Part shown: positions 1-9,518 of the stretch, one piece after another
Numbering within the stretch: position 1 is the stretch's first letter
How the letters are laid out: every line of letters starts with the position of its first letter
Assembly (NCBI GenBank): GCA_019279435.1
Contig: JAAALK010000283.1
Span: 1,922,001 to 1,986,000 of the forward strand
Direction: 5' to 3'
DNA from: Zizania palustris
Taxonomy: Eukaryota; Streptophyta; Magnoliopsida; Poales; Poaceae
DNA: 64,000 bases
The notes under the pieces: model-generated
Database searches by the model: none
What the model was told of the DNA's origin: nothing
Seen by the model: the letters and a program-made list of their open reading frames with translations, nothing else
Program-made: the position numbers and the translations under genes

Positions 1-940
1 CTGTAAAAATATCCTAAGGGCAGTTTGGTCTTTTCCATTTTATTTCAGTGTCTATAAAAACCCTAAGGGTCTTCTCGTATTTTCCTAGGCTATTGGGCTA
101 CCTATAAATAGGGCCCCAATCCCTAGGGTTAGGGTGAACTCACTTTAATCTAAACATCTGAGTTCACTTTCCCCACGTTTTTGCTCCTGTTCATCTCCGG
201 TTCATGTGAAGTCTTCGGTCAGATGTTTGTTCGGAGTGTTGCCGTGGGCCCCACAGCACTGCACAACTTTGACTGTTTTTCTTGAATTGTTTTGGGTTTG
301 TCTGTTTGGAGTAGCGAAGCTTTTGTACGGGGTTCGATTAGCAAAGTGTGCTGCGAAGCAGGCATCGGACAGATTGCTCTAAAGGCTTCGAAGTCTTTGT
401 GAGGGTAGACTTTGTCCGTGCGAAGTCCCTGCAGAGACAGGCTTCGATTTTTCTGTTTAGCTTTGAATTTAATTTTTTCCTGTGTTAAGCTCCGAAGCTT
501 CTAAGTGTGATTTTTGAAGCAGGCTTCGGTAGCCTCACACTTCGCTCTACATACTGCACGAGCTTCGGTAGCTACTACTTCAGGCTTCGCACCACACAGG
601 CTTCGTCAAGTTTCGAACAAGAGACAAATTTTGAACAGTAAACTTTCATCTCCTTTTTACGTGCACTCAAGTTAAATACCTGTGATGATGTACCTTCATG
701 AAGCTTGATTTGACCATGTTTTAAATGCTTTGTTAATCTGCCTATTAGCACTGTGTTGGTGTCTTTTCGATTAGGAAACCGGTTGTTTTTAGGCAAGATC
801 TTTTGAGGCTATGTTGATCTGTTTACCTTTCTTTGCTAAGTCTGTTGAGGTGCGTTGGGTGTTGGGAGCAGGCCATTGATTCGAAAGAATTTTTAGGCGC
901 CCATTCACCCCCCCCTCTAGTCGCTACTTTAAGTCCTACA
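1..940 (+). repeat. 5' LTR of Copia-1, partial
   Basis: Bases 1 onward match the 3' LTR from about 7948. The LTR ends in CCTACA at 940, two bases before the primer site. It carries TATAAATA at 103-110. Relative to the 3' LTR it lacks roughly 630 bp (8146-8778), so its leader is internally deleted. The first about 480 bp of the LTR lie left of the window. Confidence 0.92.
103..110 (+). promoter_or_regulatory. TATA box of Copia-1 5' LTR
   Basis: TATAAATA in an AT-poor stretch, conserved at 8047-8054 in the 3' LTR. It is the likely core promoter for the element RNA; the start site is inferred to lie about 30 bp downstream. Confidence 0.7.
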
Positions 941-942
941 AG

Positions 943-954
943 TGGTATTAGAGC
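943..954 (+). other. Primer-binding site of Copia-1 (initiator Met tRNA type)
   Basis: TGGTATTAGAGC two bases after the LTR end. It is one mismatch from TGGTATCAGAGC, the usual plant Copia site complementary to the 3' end of initiator methionine tRNA, and which Copia-2 carries unchanged. Confidence 0.88.
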
Positions 955-1005
955 CTTGTTAGGGTTTTTCCATACCTTAGTCGGTTCTAAACCCCAGTAG
1001 TGATC

Positions 1006-3003
1006 ACGACGTCTCCTGGAAAGGTCCCGTCCTTGGAAGCTTATGGCTATAATTATTGGAAGACTCGCATGCGAGCCTATATCTCATGAGCCAAAGCTCG
1101 GACATCTGGGACATTTGTGCTCACGCTACTTTCACAGTGTTGCCTGTTGCTGAGCGTAATTCTCCTAATATTATCGCCCAACATCAGAACAACAACAAAG
1201 CGGTGAACATTTTGTTTTCTAGTTTAGGTCCCACTAAATTTGAGCGTGTGAGCCATCTCACCACTGCTAGAGAGATCTGGGCTACCCTCTAGGCACACCA
1301 TGAGGAGATAGCCCAGGTCAAGGCTCGGCTCTATTAGACCTACCGGCATGAATACGAAAATTTCACACAGAAGCCGGGCGAATCTGTTGAAGCTTTGTTT
1401 GGTCGTTTTCAATCGATCATCAACAAGCTTCGGGCCAACAAGGCTGAGGGAGTTCAGTTGGTCTCAAATCATGAGCAGGCGCTCAAGGTTCTCCATACCT
1501 TGGACCCTAAGATCCGGGAGATCAAGGTATCCTCTATCATTGAGAGCACCTCTTATGATACCTTGACAATTTCTGAGTTGTTTAGCAAGCTGAAGGCCAC
1601 TGAGGTTGATACCCAGTTGAGATCAAATCTCACTGGCTCTGGATCAAAAACCCTGGCCCTTGCTACACCTTCTGCTGACCTCTCTTCTATGAGATGTGCT
1701 GGGTTCTCCTTGATGTCTATCACTGAGGACCAGCTCGAGTCGTTAGGAGATGATGAACTGTGTCTTTTTAACAACCGGGTCCGTCATGTTTATGACAAGA
1801 GAATGTTCAAAAGACACAGCACAAAATCTGATTGCTTTGAGTGTGGTGATCGAGGTCACTTCATCGCCGACTGTCCCAAGCATAATGGTCACAAGAATGG
1901 CACCGGTGGTGGATTCTATGACTCCAGCAAGCACGACAGCTCCTCCTTCACAAAGGGCAAGCCAAAGACCAGATTCTTCAGAAAGGCCCTAAAGGACTAC
2001 CGGCGTGAGAACAAGAAGCGCGACAAGGCCTTCTTCGCCGAGATGGAGAAAAGCTACTCCAAGCGTTCCACGTCTTCTTCCTCTTCATCGAGCTCAAGCG
2101 ATGAGGAGATTTTCATCAGGAAGGGGAAGGACAAGGATGATCCGGCGGGCCTCTGCTTCATGGCTTTCGGGGACAGGCCGAAGAGCCGCTCACATCAACG
2201 CCGAAGATCCCGCAAGAGCTTTTGCTCAATGGCTCTTGGGGATAAGGAAGAGAAGGGCTCCTCCGATGACTGTGACGACGACGAAAATGAGAAGGTATCC
2301 TCTTACGAACATGAAATTGTTGATTTACTTGAAAGTAATTGTCAGGAGTTGAAATATCGGGAAAAACTGCTTAGAGGGGCTAAGAAGAGGATAGATGAAC
2401 TTGAGAGTGAGCTTGTCGTGGCCAATGGCAGAATTGAGAGTCTATCTTCTTCTCCTTGCTTGGGTGATAGCAGTGAGTGCCCAAAGTGTGAGGTGTTGTT
2501 GTGTGACCTGACGACTCTAAAGTCCAGGTATACAGAAAGGGTTGATGAGAGGGATGCTTTGGCAACTGAGCTTGAGAGCACTCAGCTGGAGCTGAAAGAT
2601 GCTCATGCCACTGTCATCGTGCCTTTTGCTGATTGCCCATCCCATCTAGCTAGTTTAGCTGAGCTGAAAGCCAAGGGTGATGAGCAATTGGGCGATTTGG
2701 AGAGAGTTAGAGCTGAGCTGGAGTAGACTAGGCTAGAGCTTGAGACACTGTCAGTTCCACCCATTGTCTGTGAGAACTGCTTGTCTCTTATATTGGAGTT
2801 GATCAAGCTGAAAGCAGAGAAGTCTGTCCAGGTTGATAGAGAGTGTGAGACATGCTTGTCTCAGGTGGAGGTACTAGCTTCCTTGAGAGAGGAGATAGCT
2901 GATGTCCAAAATGAGAACTTTTACCTCCGTCAGATCCTGAGTTGGGTGAGTGCCAGAGAACCACAGCTCGGCATGATGATCCAGCAGTTTAAGAGGCAGG
3001 ATG
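1006..3003 (+). pseudogene. gag: Gag of Copia-1, decayed
   Basis: Comparison with Copia-3 puts the start at 1006, where ATG has become ACG. A small insertion near 1074 breaks the frame. The main open stretch is 1395-2726. It has the capsid-like N-terminal region, one CCHC knuckle (CFECGDRGHFIADC, near 1833-1875), a serine run, an acidic/basic region and a long coiled coil with CxxC pairs (CPKC, CENC, CETC). A TAG at 2724-2726 interrupts the coiled coil, which then continues in the same frame. At about 3001-3006 the frame jumps directly into post-catalytic protease sequence, so the second zinc knuckle is deleted. Gag would form the particle and bind the element RNA; this copy cannot. Confidence 0.88.
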
Positions 3004-6000
3004 GGAACAGTGGTCAAGGGAAGGTACACGGCATTGGCTCAATTCGCATCTTAGACCATTTCTCTTTGAAGAACATTGCTTTGGTTGGAAATCTGAACTT
3101 CAATTTGATTTCTGTTTTGCAACTTCTTGAGGATGGTTTGGAGGTTCATTTTAAGAAGGGCAGTTCTTCTGTGGTTGATTCTAGAGGGTCTTTGATTTGC
3201 CAGATCTTACCTTTTGGTAAGGTTTTTCGGATTGACTTCTCTAGTTCTTTTGGCCCTTCTCAATGTTTGATTGCTGGATCCTCCTCTGAGCTATGGAAGT
3301 GGCATAGAAGGTTGGGCCATTTGAGTTTTGATCTGCTAGTCAGGTTGAGCTCTATGGACATCATCCGAGGATTGCCCAAGCTTAAGATGGAGAAGAATCT
3401 AGTTTGTCATCCCTGTCGTCATGGGAAAATGGTTGCCGCTTCTCACTCACTTGTGACTCAGGTAATGACTTCGTATCCGGGTGAGCTGTTACACATGGAC
3501 ACTGTTGGTCCAGCTCGGGTACGCTCAGTCGGTGGGAAGTGGTACGCGCTTGTTATCATTGACGATTTTTCTTGATTCTCGTGGGTTTTCTTCTGGAGTA
3601 TAAGGATGAGACTTTTCATTTTGTTCATGACCTAATTTTGAAGCTGAAGAATGAGAACAATGGTTGGATGCGAGCGATTCGCTCTGACAATGGCTCTGAG
3701 TTCAAGAATTCTCAGTTCTTCCGCTTCTGTAGTGATCAGGGTCTTGATCATCAGTTTTCTGCTCCTTACACTCCCCCACAGAACGGCGTTGTGGACCGAA
3801 AGAACCGCACGCTTGTCGAGATGGCCAGGACGATGCTCGATGAGCACAGGACTCCTAGGCGCTTTTGGGTTGAAGCCATGAACACGGCTTTCTATCTGGC
3901 CAACCGCATTTTTCTTCGAGCTTACCTAGGTAAGACCTCATATGAGTTGTGGTTTGGGAGATAGCCCAAGGTTAGCCACTTGCGAGCATTTGGCTACAAG
4001 TGCTTTGTGCTCAAGAAGGGAGGGCATTTGGACAAGTTTGAGTCTCACTGCTGGGATGGAGTTTTTCTTGGCTATGCTTTGCATTCTCGAGGCTTCCGTG
4101 TTTGGAACCTCGACTCCCAGCAGCTTGTCGAGACTTGTGATGTTTCTTTTGATGAGTCCTTGCCTTCTTTGACTCCTTCTTTTGAGTTGTCTGGAGATGG
4201 TGAGCTCAGAGAGTCCATCTTCGAGGAAGATGATGACGCTCCAGCTGTTGATGAGGGTGGGCCTTCTGCACAGCCTGCAGAACCCACACCTTCTAAGACT
4301 TCGACTGAGGATGAGGGCGGACCTCTGATCACTTCTTCCACTTCGATCGAGCCCCCTCAGTCGAGTCCAGAGGTGCCAGCTGCTGACTCTGGTGAGGTGA
4401 CTTCAGATCACCAGGGATCCCGAGCAGTTCAGCGTGATCACCCCTCAGAGCTAATCATCAGTGATTTGTCTGAAAGAACATTGCGTTCTTCTGTTGACTC
4501 TCTTGCTGTGTTTGCTGAATCTGCTTTTGTTGCATCTTTTGAGCCTAGAGACGTTTCTCATGCTCTTTCTGATTCGAATTGGATTAATGCTATGCAAGAA
4601 GAGCTTGAGAATTTTGTCCGCAATCGGGTTTGGACACTAGTTGAGCTGCCACCCAGATGCAACCCCATAGGCACCAAGTGGGAGTTCAAGAACAAGCAAG
4701 GTGAAGATGGGGTTGTGGTGCGCAACAAAGCTCGACTAGTGGCTCAGGGTTTTTGCCAGAAGGAGGGTATTGACTTTGAAGAGACTTTCGCCCCTGTTAC
4801 CCGTCTTAAGTCCATTCGCATTCTCTTAGCTTTTGCCGCTTCGAAGGGTTTTAAGATTTTTCAAATGGATGTCAAGAGTGCTTTTCTGAATGGGTACATA
4901 GAGGAGGAAGTCTATGTTAGGCAGCCCCCCGATTTTGAAAACCCAAAGTTTTCTTGATATGTTTTTAAGTTGCAAAAAGCTTTATACGGTCTGAAGCAAG
5001 CCCCTAGGTCTTGGTATGACCAATTGAAGCAGTTTTTGTTGAGGAAGGGCTTTGTGATGGGTTATGTGGATAAAACTCTTTTATTGCTCAGAGATGCATC
5101 AAATTTCTTGGTTTCTCATATATACGTGGACGATATCATTTTTGGTGGAACTACTAATGCTCTTGTGTCCAAGTTTTCTAAGCAGATGCACAGTGAGTTT
5201 GAGATGAGCCTCATGGGTGAGCTCAAGTACTTCCTAGGGCTCTAGATCAAGCAGACCAAGGATGGCACCTTCATCCACTAGGGTAAGTACACTCGGGACA
5301 TGTTGAAGAAATTCGACTTTGGTGGAGATCTGAAGTCTCAGATGACCCCAATGGGTACATTTAGGGGCCTGGACAAGGACGAGAGTGGCGTCAAGGTCAA
5401 TGAGAGAGAGTTTTGAGGGATGATCGGTTCACTGGTGTACTTGATGGCGATGAGGCCAGACATACAGTTCGCCATGTGATTGTGCGCGCGCTTCCAGTCT
5501 TCACCACGCGCGTCTCATCGGCAGGCTGTCAAGCGTATTTTCAGGTATCTCACCTATGCTCCTGATCTAAGTCTTTACTATTCAGCATCATCATCTCTTG
5601 ATTTATCTGGCTTTTCGGACGCTGACTTTGGTGGGTGTCGGTTGGATCGCAAGTCGACTTCTGGTACTTGCCAGTTTCTTGGTTCTTCTCTTGTCTCTTG
5701 GTCCTCTCAAAAGTAGTCTGGAGTTTCACTTTCGACCATTGAGGCTGATTATGTAGCTGCTTCTAGCTACTTCTCACAGTTGGTTTGGATGATCTCCACA
5801 TTACGAGACTTAGGGTTGTTCTTTCCTACCAGAGTTCCTCTGTTTTGTGACAGCACCAGTGCGATTAGAGTAGGGAAAAACCCTTGTCTCCATTAAAAAA
5901 CCAAACACATTAATGTGCGCTTTCACTTTTTGAGGGATCAATATGAGAAAGGTGTCATTGACCTTGTTCATGTTGATACCCATCATCAGTTGGCTGACAT

Positions 6001-6072
6001 TTTCACCAAACCCCTAGATCAATCTACTTTTGAGCGTTTACGAGGGGATTTGGGTGTTGTGTATCCTTTTTA
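3004..6072 (+). pseudogene. pol: Pol of Copia-1 (protease remnant, integrase, RT, RNase H), decayed
   Basis: The protease active-site part is deleted. The GAG-pre-integrase region (WHRRLGHLSFD) is near 3300 and the integrase core spans 3490-3960. The core's third acidic residue reads Asp (GVVDRKNRT, near 3790) where Copia-2 has Glu. Reverse transcriptase lies at about 4660-5240, with QMDVKSAFLNG near 4863 and the catalytic YVDDI near 5125. RNase H (FSDADFGG near 5610, ending at the TAG 6070-6072) follows. In-frame stops lie at 3573, 3962, 4955, 5243, 5279, 5414, 5477 and 5714, mostly CAG to TAG or CGA to TGA changes when compared with Copia-3. Confidence 0.92.
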
Positions 6073-7467
6073 GGATCTTTTGCGTCAGTTTTCTTTCTTC
6101 TTTACTCTTTTTTTGAGTCTTTTTGTGTGTGTTCATATCATGCATATTCACATATCACACTTTGAGCCTTCTTCTGTTATATGGTTGAATTGCTTTACTT
6201 ATTCTAGCTGGTACATGCTTTTGATTATGTTTCGATGATCATGCTTTGCTTCAGTTCACTTGATGTGTCTGATCTTTGTCATATGCATGGCTTTTATGCT
6301 TTAAAATTGAAAAATGATCACCATTGCTTCTGGTAACTAGCATGTGTAGGCTGAATGCTTTTGCTATCTGTTACATGCCTTGTAGCTAGATCCTTACTTA
6401 GATGCAGATATGCAACTTGGTCATCTATATGCTTTAACATCGAAAATGTGCTCTAAAAATGATGAAAAATCAGAAAAATGAAAATTCCATGCCTTTTTAT
6501 GCATAATTTGAAAAGATCCAGGTGGGTTTGCTTTGTCGCATTGCATTGTTCTGGACTGCTTACCATAGCACTGTGGTATGAACTAGGACAATGTAATGTA
6601 TGCCAAGACCAATGTCTTAAGCTTCTGATGGTCTAGTTCTAGCCTAGGCTTGACTTGGTCGGTTAGCATAAGGTTTGACATGCAAATAACCCCTGGAAAA
6701 AATGAAAAAGGAGAAAGAAAAAGCCTGAAAATTAAAAAGATAACAAGTTTGCCGAAGCACTTTGTTTTGGACAATGCTTATCTTAGTAGATAACAGTTAG
6801 CTTTTGTATCTCATGCTTTACCTTGCTTGTCAACTGGAAAATGTGGTGATATTTTTGCTTGCAAAAATTGAAAAATGTGTGCTAATGACTTTCTTTAGAT
6901 ATCATCTGTTGCACTGATCATGCCATGAGTCTTAGACAGTATGTCTTTTGCTATACCTATTAGATGTTGTAATTGCAGTCAATCATATCTTAGAAGCATG
7001 CTTTCTTCACTCCACCTGCACCCCAGTTGCATTCATTGCATATTTGAGGGGGAGTTGTATTTTAGGGGGAGTCTGTGTCTCTTTAGAGTGCATTCAGTCT
7101 CGCTTGATGAGTCCAATTGTCAACAAGGGGGAGAAATTTTGGGAGAAGATTTTAAGGGGGAGTTTTGGATTTCTCTGGGATTTGTTTCAAGGGGTTTTTT
7201 GTCCCGTTTGTCCTTACTCTTTGGATATCCTTATTGATAATTCTAAGATTGCACTCATTTTTGAGTCGTTACTTTTGGTTAACCATAATGACCGCTTTCT
7301 TGCTTTTGTTTGGCTTTTGGTCATTAGGGTTAAACTTTTACTTTATTTTCTTTTTCTCTGTTTTCTTGTGCTTTGTTTTTGTGTTTCCACATGTGCTCGC
7401 AGGTACTGGAGAGCTGATGAAGAGAAGTGTTGACAATGCACTCATCAAGGGGGAGATTGAGGAGCCA
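6073..7467 (+). other. 3' non-coding region of Copia-1 with repeated polypurine tracts
   Basis: No convincing gene. A block at 6510-6696 is conserved in Copia-2 and Copia-3 and contains a potential stem-loop at 6561-6578. From about 7046 onward AGGGGGAG-type tracts occur at least five times (near 7048, 7062, 7128, 7155 and 7447); the last, before 7468, is the expected plus-strand primer. A T-rich stretch near 7280-7400 encodes a short hydrophobic frame also seen in Copia-3. No full envelope-like gene of the SIRE kind is present. Confidence 0.75.
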
Positions 7468-9518
7468 TGCTGAAGAGTGTGGGCCTCATGGCTCCACATG
7501 TGATGAGTCATTGTCAACGGAAGTCAAAGAGGACTGAAGAGAAGAGAAGATCTGTTGTGTCTAGGCCGCATGTGACTCAGCTACACGGGCAGCGAGCGAC
7601 TGTCGGGCAGAGGGGCCACGAAGTTGGGCTGGCCCAATCCGGGTACATGGGCTAGGAGCAGCAGAGGATCCACTGGGCTATTGACCAAGATTGACTCAGG
7701 TACACGGGCGGCGAGCAATTGCCAGGTTGAGAGAGCTGCGGAATCGGGCCGGCCCAATCTGGGTACCTGGTGCAAACTCAGTGGACGCTTTGTCAGTTTC
7801 GGCGCAAAACTAACGACCGCTGATCTCGGATCGGACTGTTCTGAGGTGAAGTCGTCGTTGCTACGAAAGCTCCGCTTCCGGATAAGTCATCTGTAAATAG
7901 GAGTTTACTATTTTGTCCTTAGGCCCATAGTCAGTCAGTCGAGTCTATAAAAATATCCTAAGGGCAGTTTGGTCTTTTGCATTTTATTTCAGCGTCTGTA
8001 AAAACCCTAAGGGTCTTCTGGTATTTTCCTAGGCTATTGGGCTGCCTATAAATAGGGCCTCAATCCCTAGGGTTAGGGTGAACTCACTTTAATTTAAACA
8101 TTTGAGTTCACTTTCCCCACGTTTTTGCTCCTGTTCATCTCCGGTTCCTTTGAGCGCCGTCGCGAGTGAAATTGGTTGGTTCTCTCTGTTTTCCCCAGGT
8201 TTTATTCGATCTAGCCATCTAACTCTTAGCTGCGATGCGTTTTCCCTGTTGCCTCATTTTGCGTGCAAGTTCATGATCTTTGTTCACATAGATCCTGATG
8301 TTCCTGATCTTGTTTAATCTTGCGTGGTTGGTTTTACTATTCCAGCTGTACTGTTCCTGATATGAGCTCAGAGAGATATTTCAATCTATGCACTGTTTTT
8401 TAGTTGTGTGGCTGGTTTCAGCTGACTCGCATGCCTCTGATGGCTATGGTAGAGGGCTGCAGCTAAGTCGTGTAGCCATCATATACTAGCACCAATTTTT
8501 ATTGCTGCAGCCGTGTCCTGTTTGTGCTTCTAGCACCTATTTTTCATAGCTGTTGCATTTTCTGACAAGCTAGCTTCTAGATGCTAGGTCATGTGCTTGT
8601 TGTATATCTTCATAGCTTGGCAGGCTAGATTGCTTTTTGCTGTGCATAGCAGCTGTGCACAGTTTTACTGCTGCACGGGTTCATAGCAGGAGCCTAGCGT
8701 TTTGGCTTGCTGTATTTCTCGAGCTTTGTCTGTTCGAAGTGTGTTGGCTCAGTTCTGGATTCGTGGTTTAAGTGAACGGTGTTGTGAAGTCTTCGGTCAG
8801 ATGTTTGTTCGGAGTGTTGCCGTGGGCCCCACAGCACTGCACAACTTCGGATATTTTTCTTGAACTGTTTTGGCTTTGTCTGTTTGAAGTAGCGAAGCTT
8901 TTGTCCGGGGTTTGATTAGCGAAGTGTGCTGCGAAGCAGGCTTCGGACAGATTGCTCTAAAGGCTTCGAAGTCTTTGCGAGGGTAGACTTCGTCCGTGCG
9001 AAGTCCCTGCAGAGACAGGCTTCGATTTTTCTGTTTAGCTTCGAAGTTAATTTTTTCCTGTGTTAAGCTCCGAAGCTTCGAAGTGTGCTTTTTGATGCAG
9101 GCTTCGGTAGCCTCACACTTCGCTCTACATACTGCACGGGCTTCGACAGCTACTACTTCAGGCTTCGCACTGCACAGGCTTCGTCAAGTTTCGAACAGGA
9201 GACAAATTTTGAACAGTAAACTCGGATCTCCTTTTTACGTGCACTCAAGTTAAATACATGTGATAATTTACCTTCATGAAGCTTGATTTGACCATGTTTT
9301 AAATGCTTTGTTAATCTGCCTATTAGCACTGTGTTGGTGTCTTTTTGATTAGGACACCGGTTGTTTTTAGGCTAGATCTTTTGAGGCTCTGTTGATCTGT
9401 TTACCTTTCTTTGCTAAGTCTGATGAGGTGCGTTGGGTGTTGGGAGCAGGCCATTGATTCAAAAGAATTTTTTAGGCGCCCATTCACCGCCCCTCTAGTC
9501 GCTACTTTCGGTCCTACA
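7468..9518 (+). repeat. 3' LTR of Copia-1
   Basis: It begins TGCTGAAGAG (TGTTGAAGAG in Copia-3) just after the polypurine tract and ends CCTACA, giving 2051 bp with TG...CA ends. TATAAATA lies at 8047-8054. The stretch 8146-8778 is missing from the 5' LTR. Immediately after 9518 the sequence is Gypsy-1 pol. Confidence 0.93.
8047..8054 (+). promoter_or_regulatory. TATA box of Copia-1 3' LTR
   Basis: TATAAATA, matching 103-110 of the 5' LTR. Confidence 0.65.

Larger units (their letters stand above)
1..9518 (+). mobile_element. Copia-1: degenerate SIRE/Maximus-type Copia retrotransposon
   Basis: The order is 5' LTR (cut by the window edge), primer site, gag, pol in Copia order (protease remnant, integrase, reverse transcriptase, RNase H), long 3' non-coding region, polypurine tract and 3' LTR. 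Integrase before reverse transcriptase marks Ty1/Copia. The large Gag with a coiled-coil extension, long LTRs and long 3' region fit the SIRE/Maximus lineage. Many stops and frameshifts plus a deletion across the gag/protease border make it non-functional. On the right it abuts Gypsy-1 pol, so it inserted into that element; the left target duplication is outside the window. Confidence 0.93.

Noticed and set aside
943..954. tRNA gene remnant
   Set aside because: It is only the complement of a tRNA 3' end, i.e. the primer-binding site; no cloverleaf is present around it or at the other primer sites.
6941..7473. Possible envelope-like gene after Copia-1 pol
   Set aside because: Frames are short and overlapping, with no signal peptide or coiled-coil region. 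Only a T-rich hydrophobic stretch remains, listed as a weak finding.
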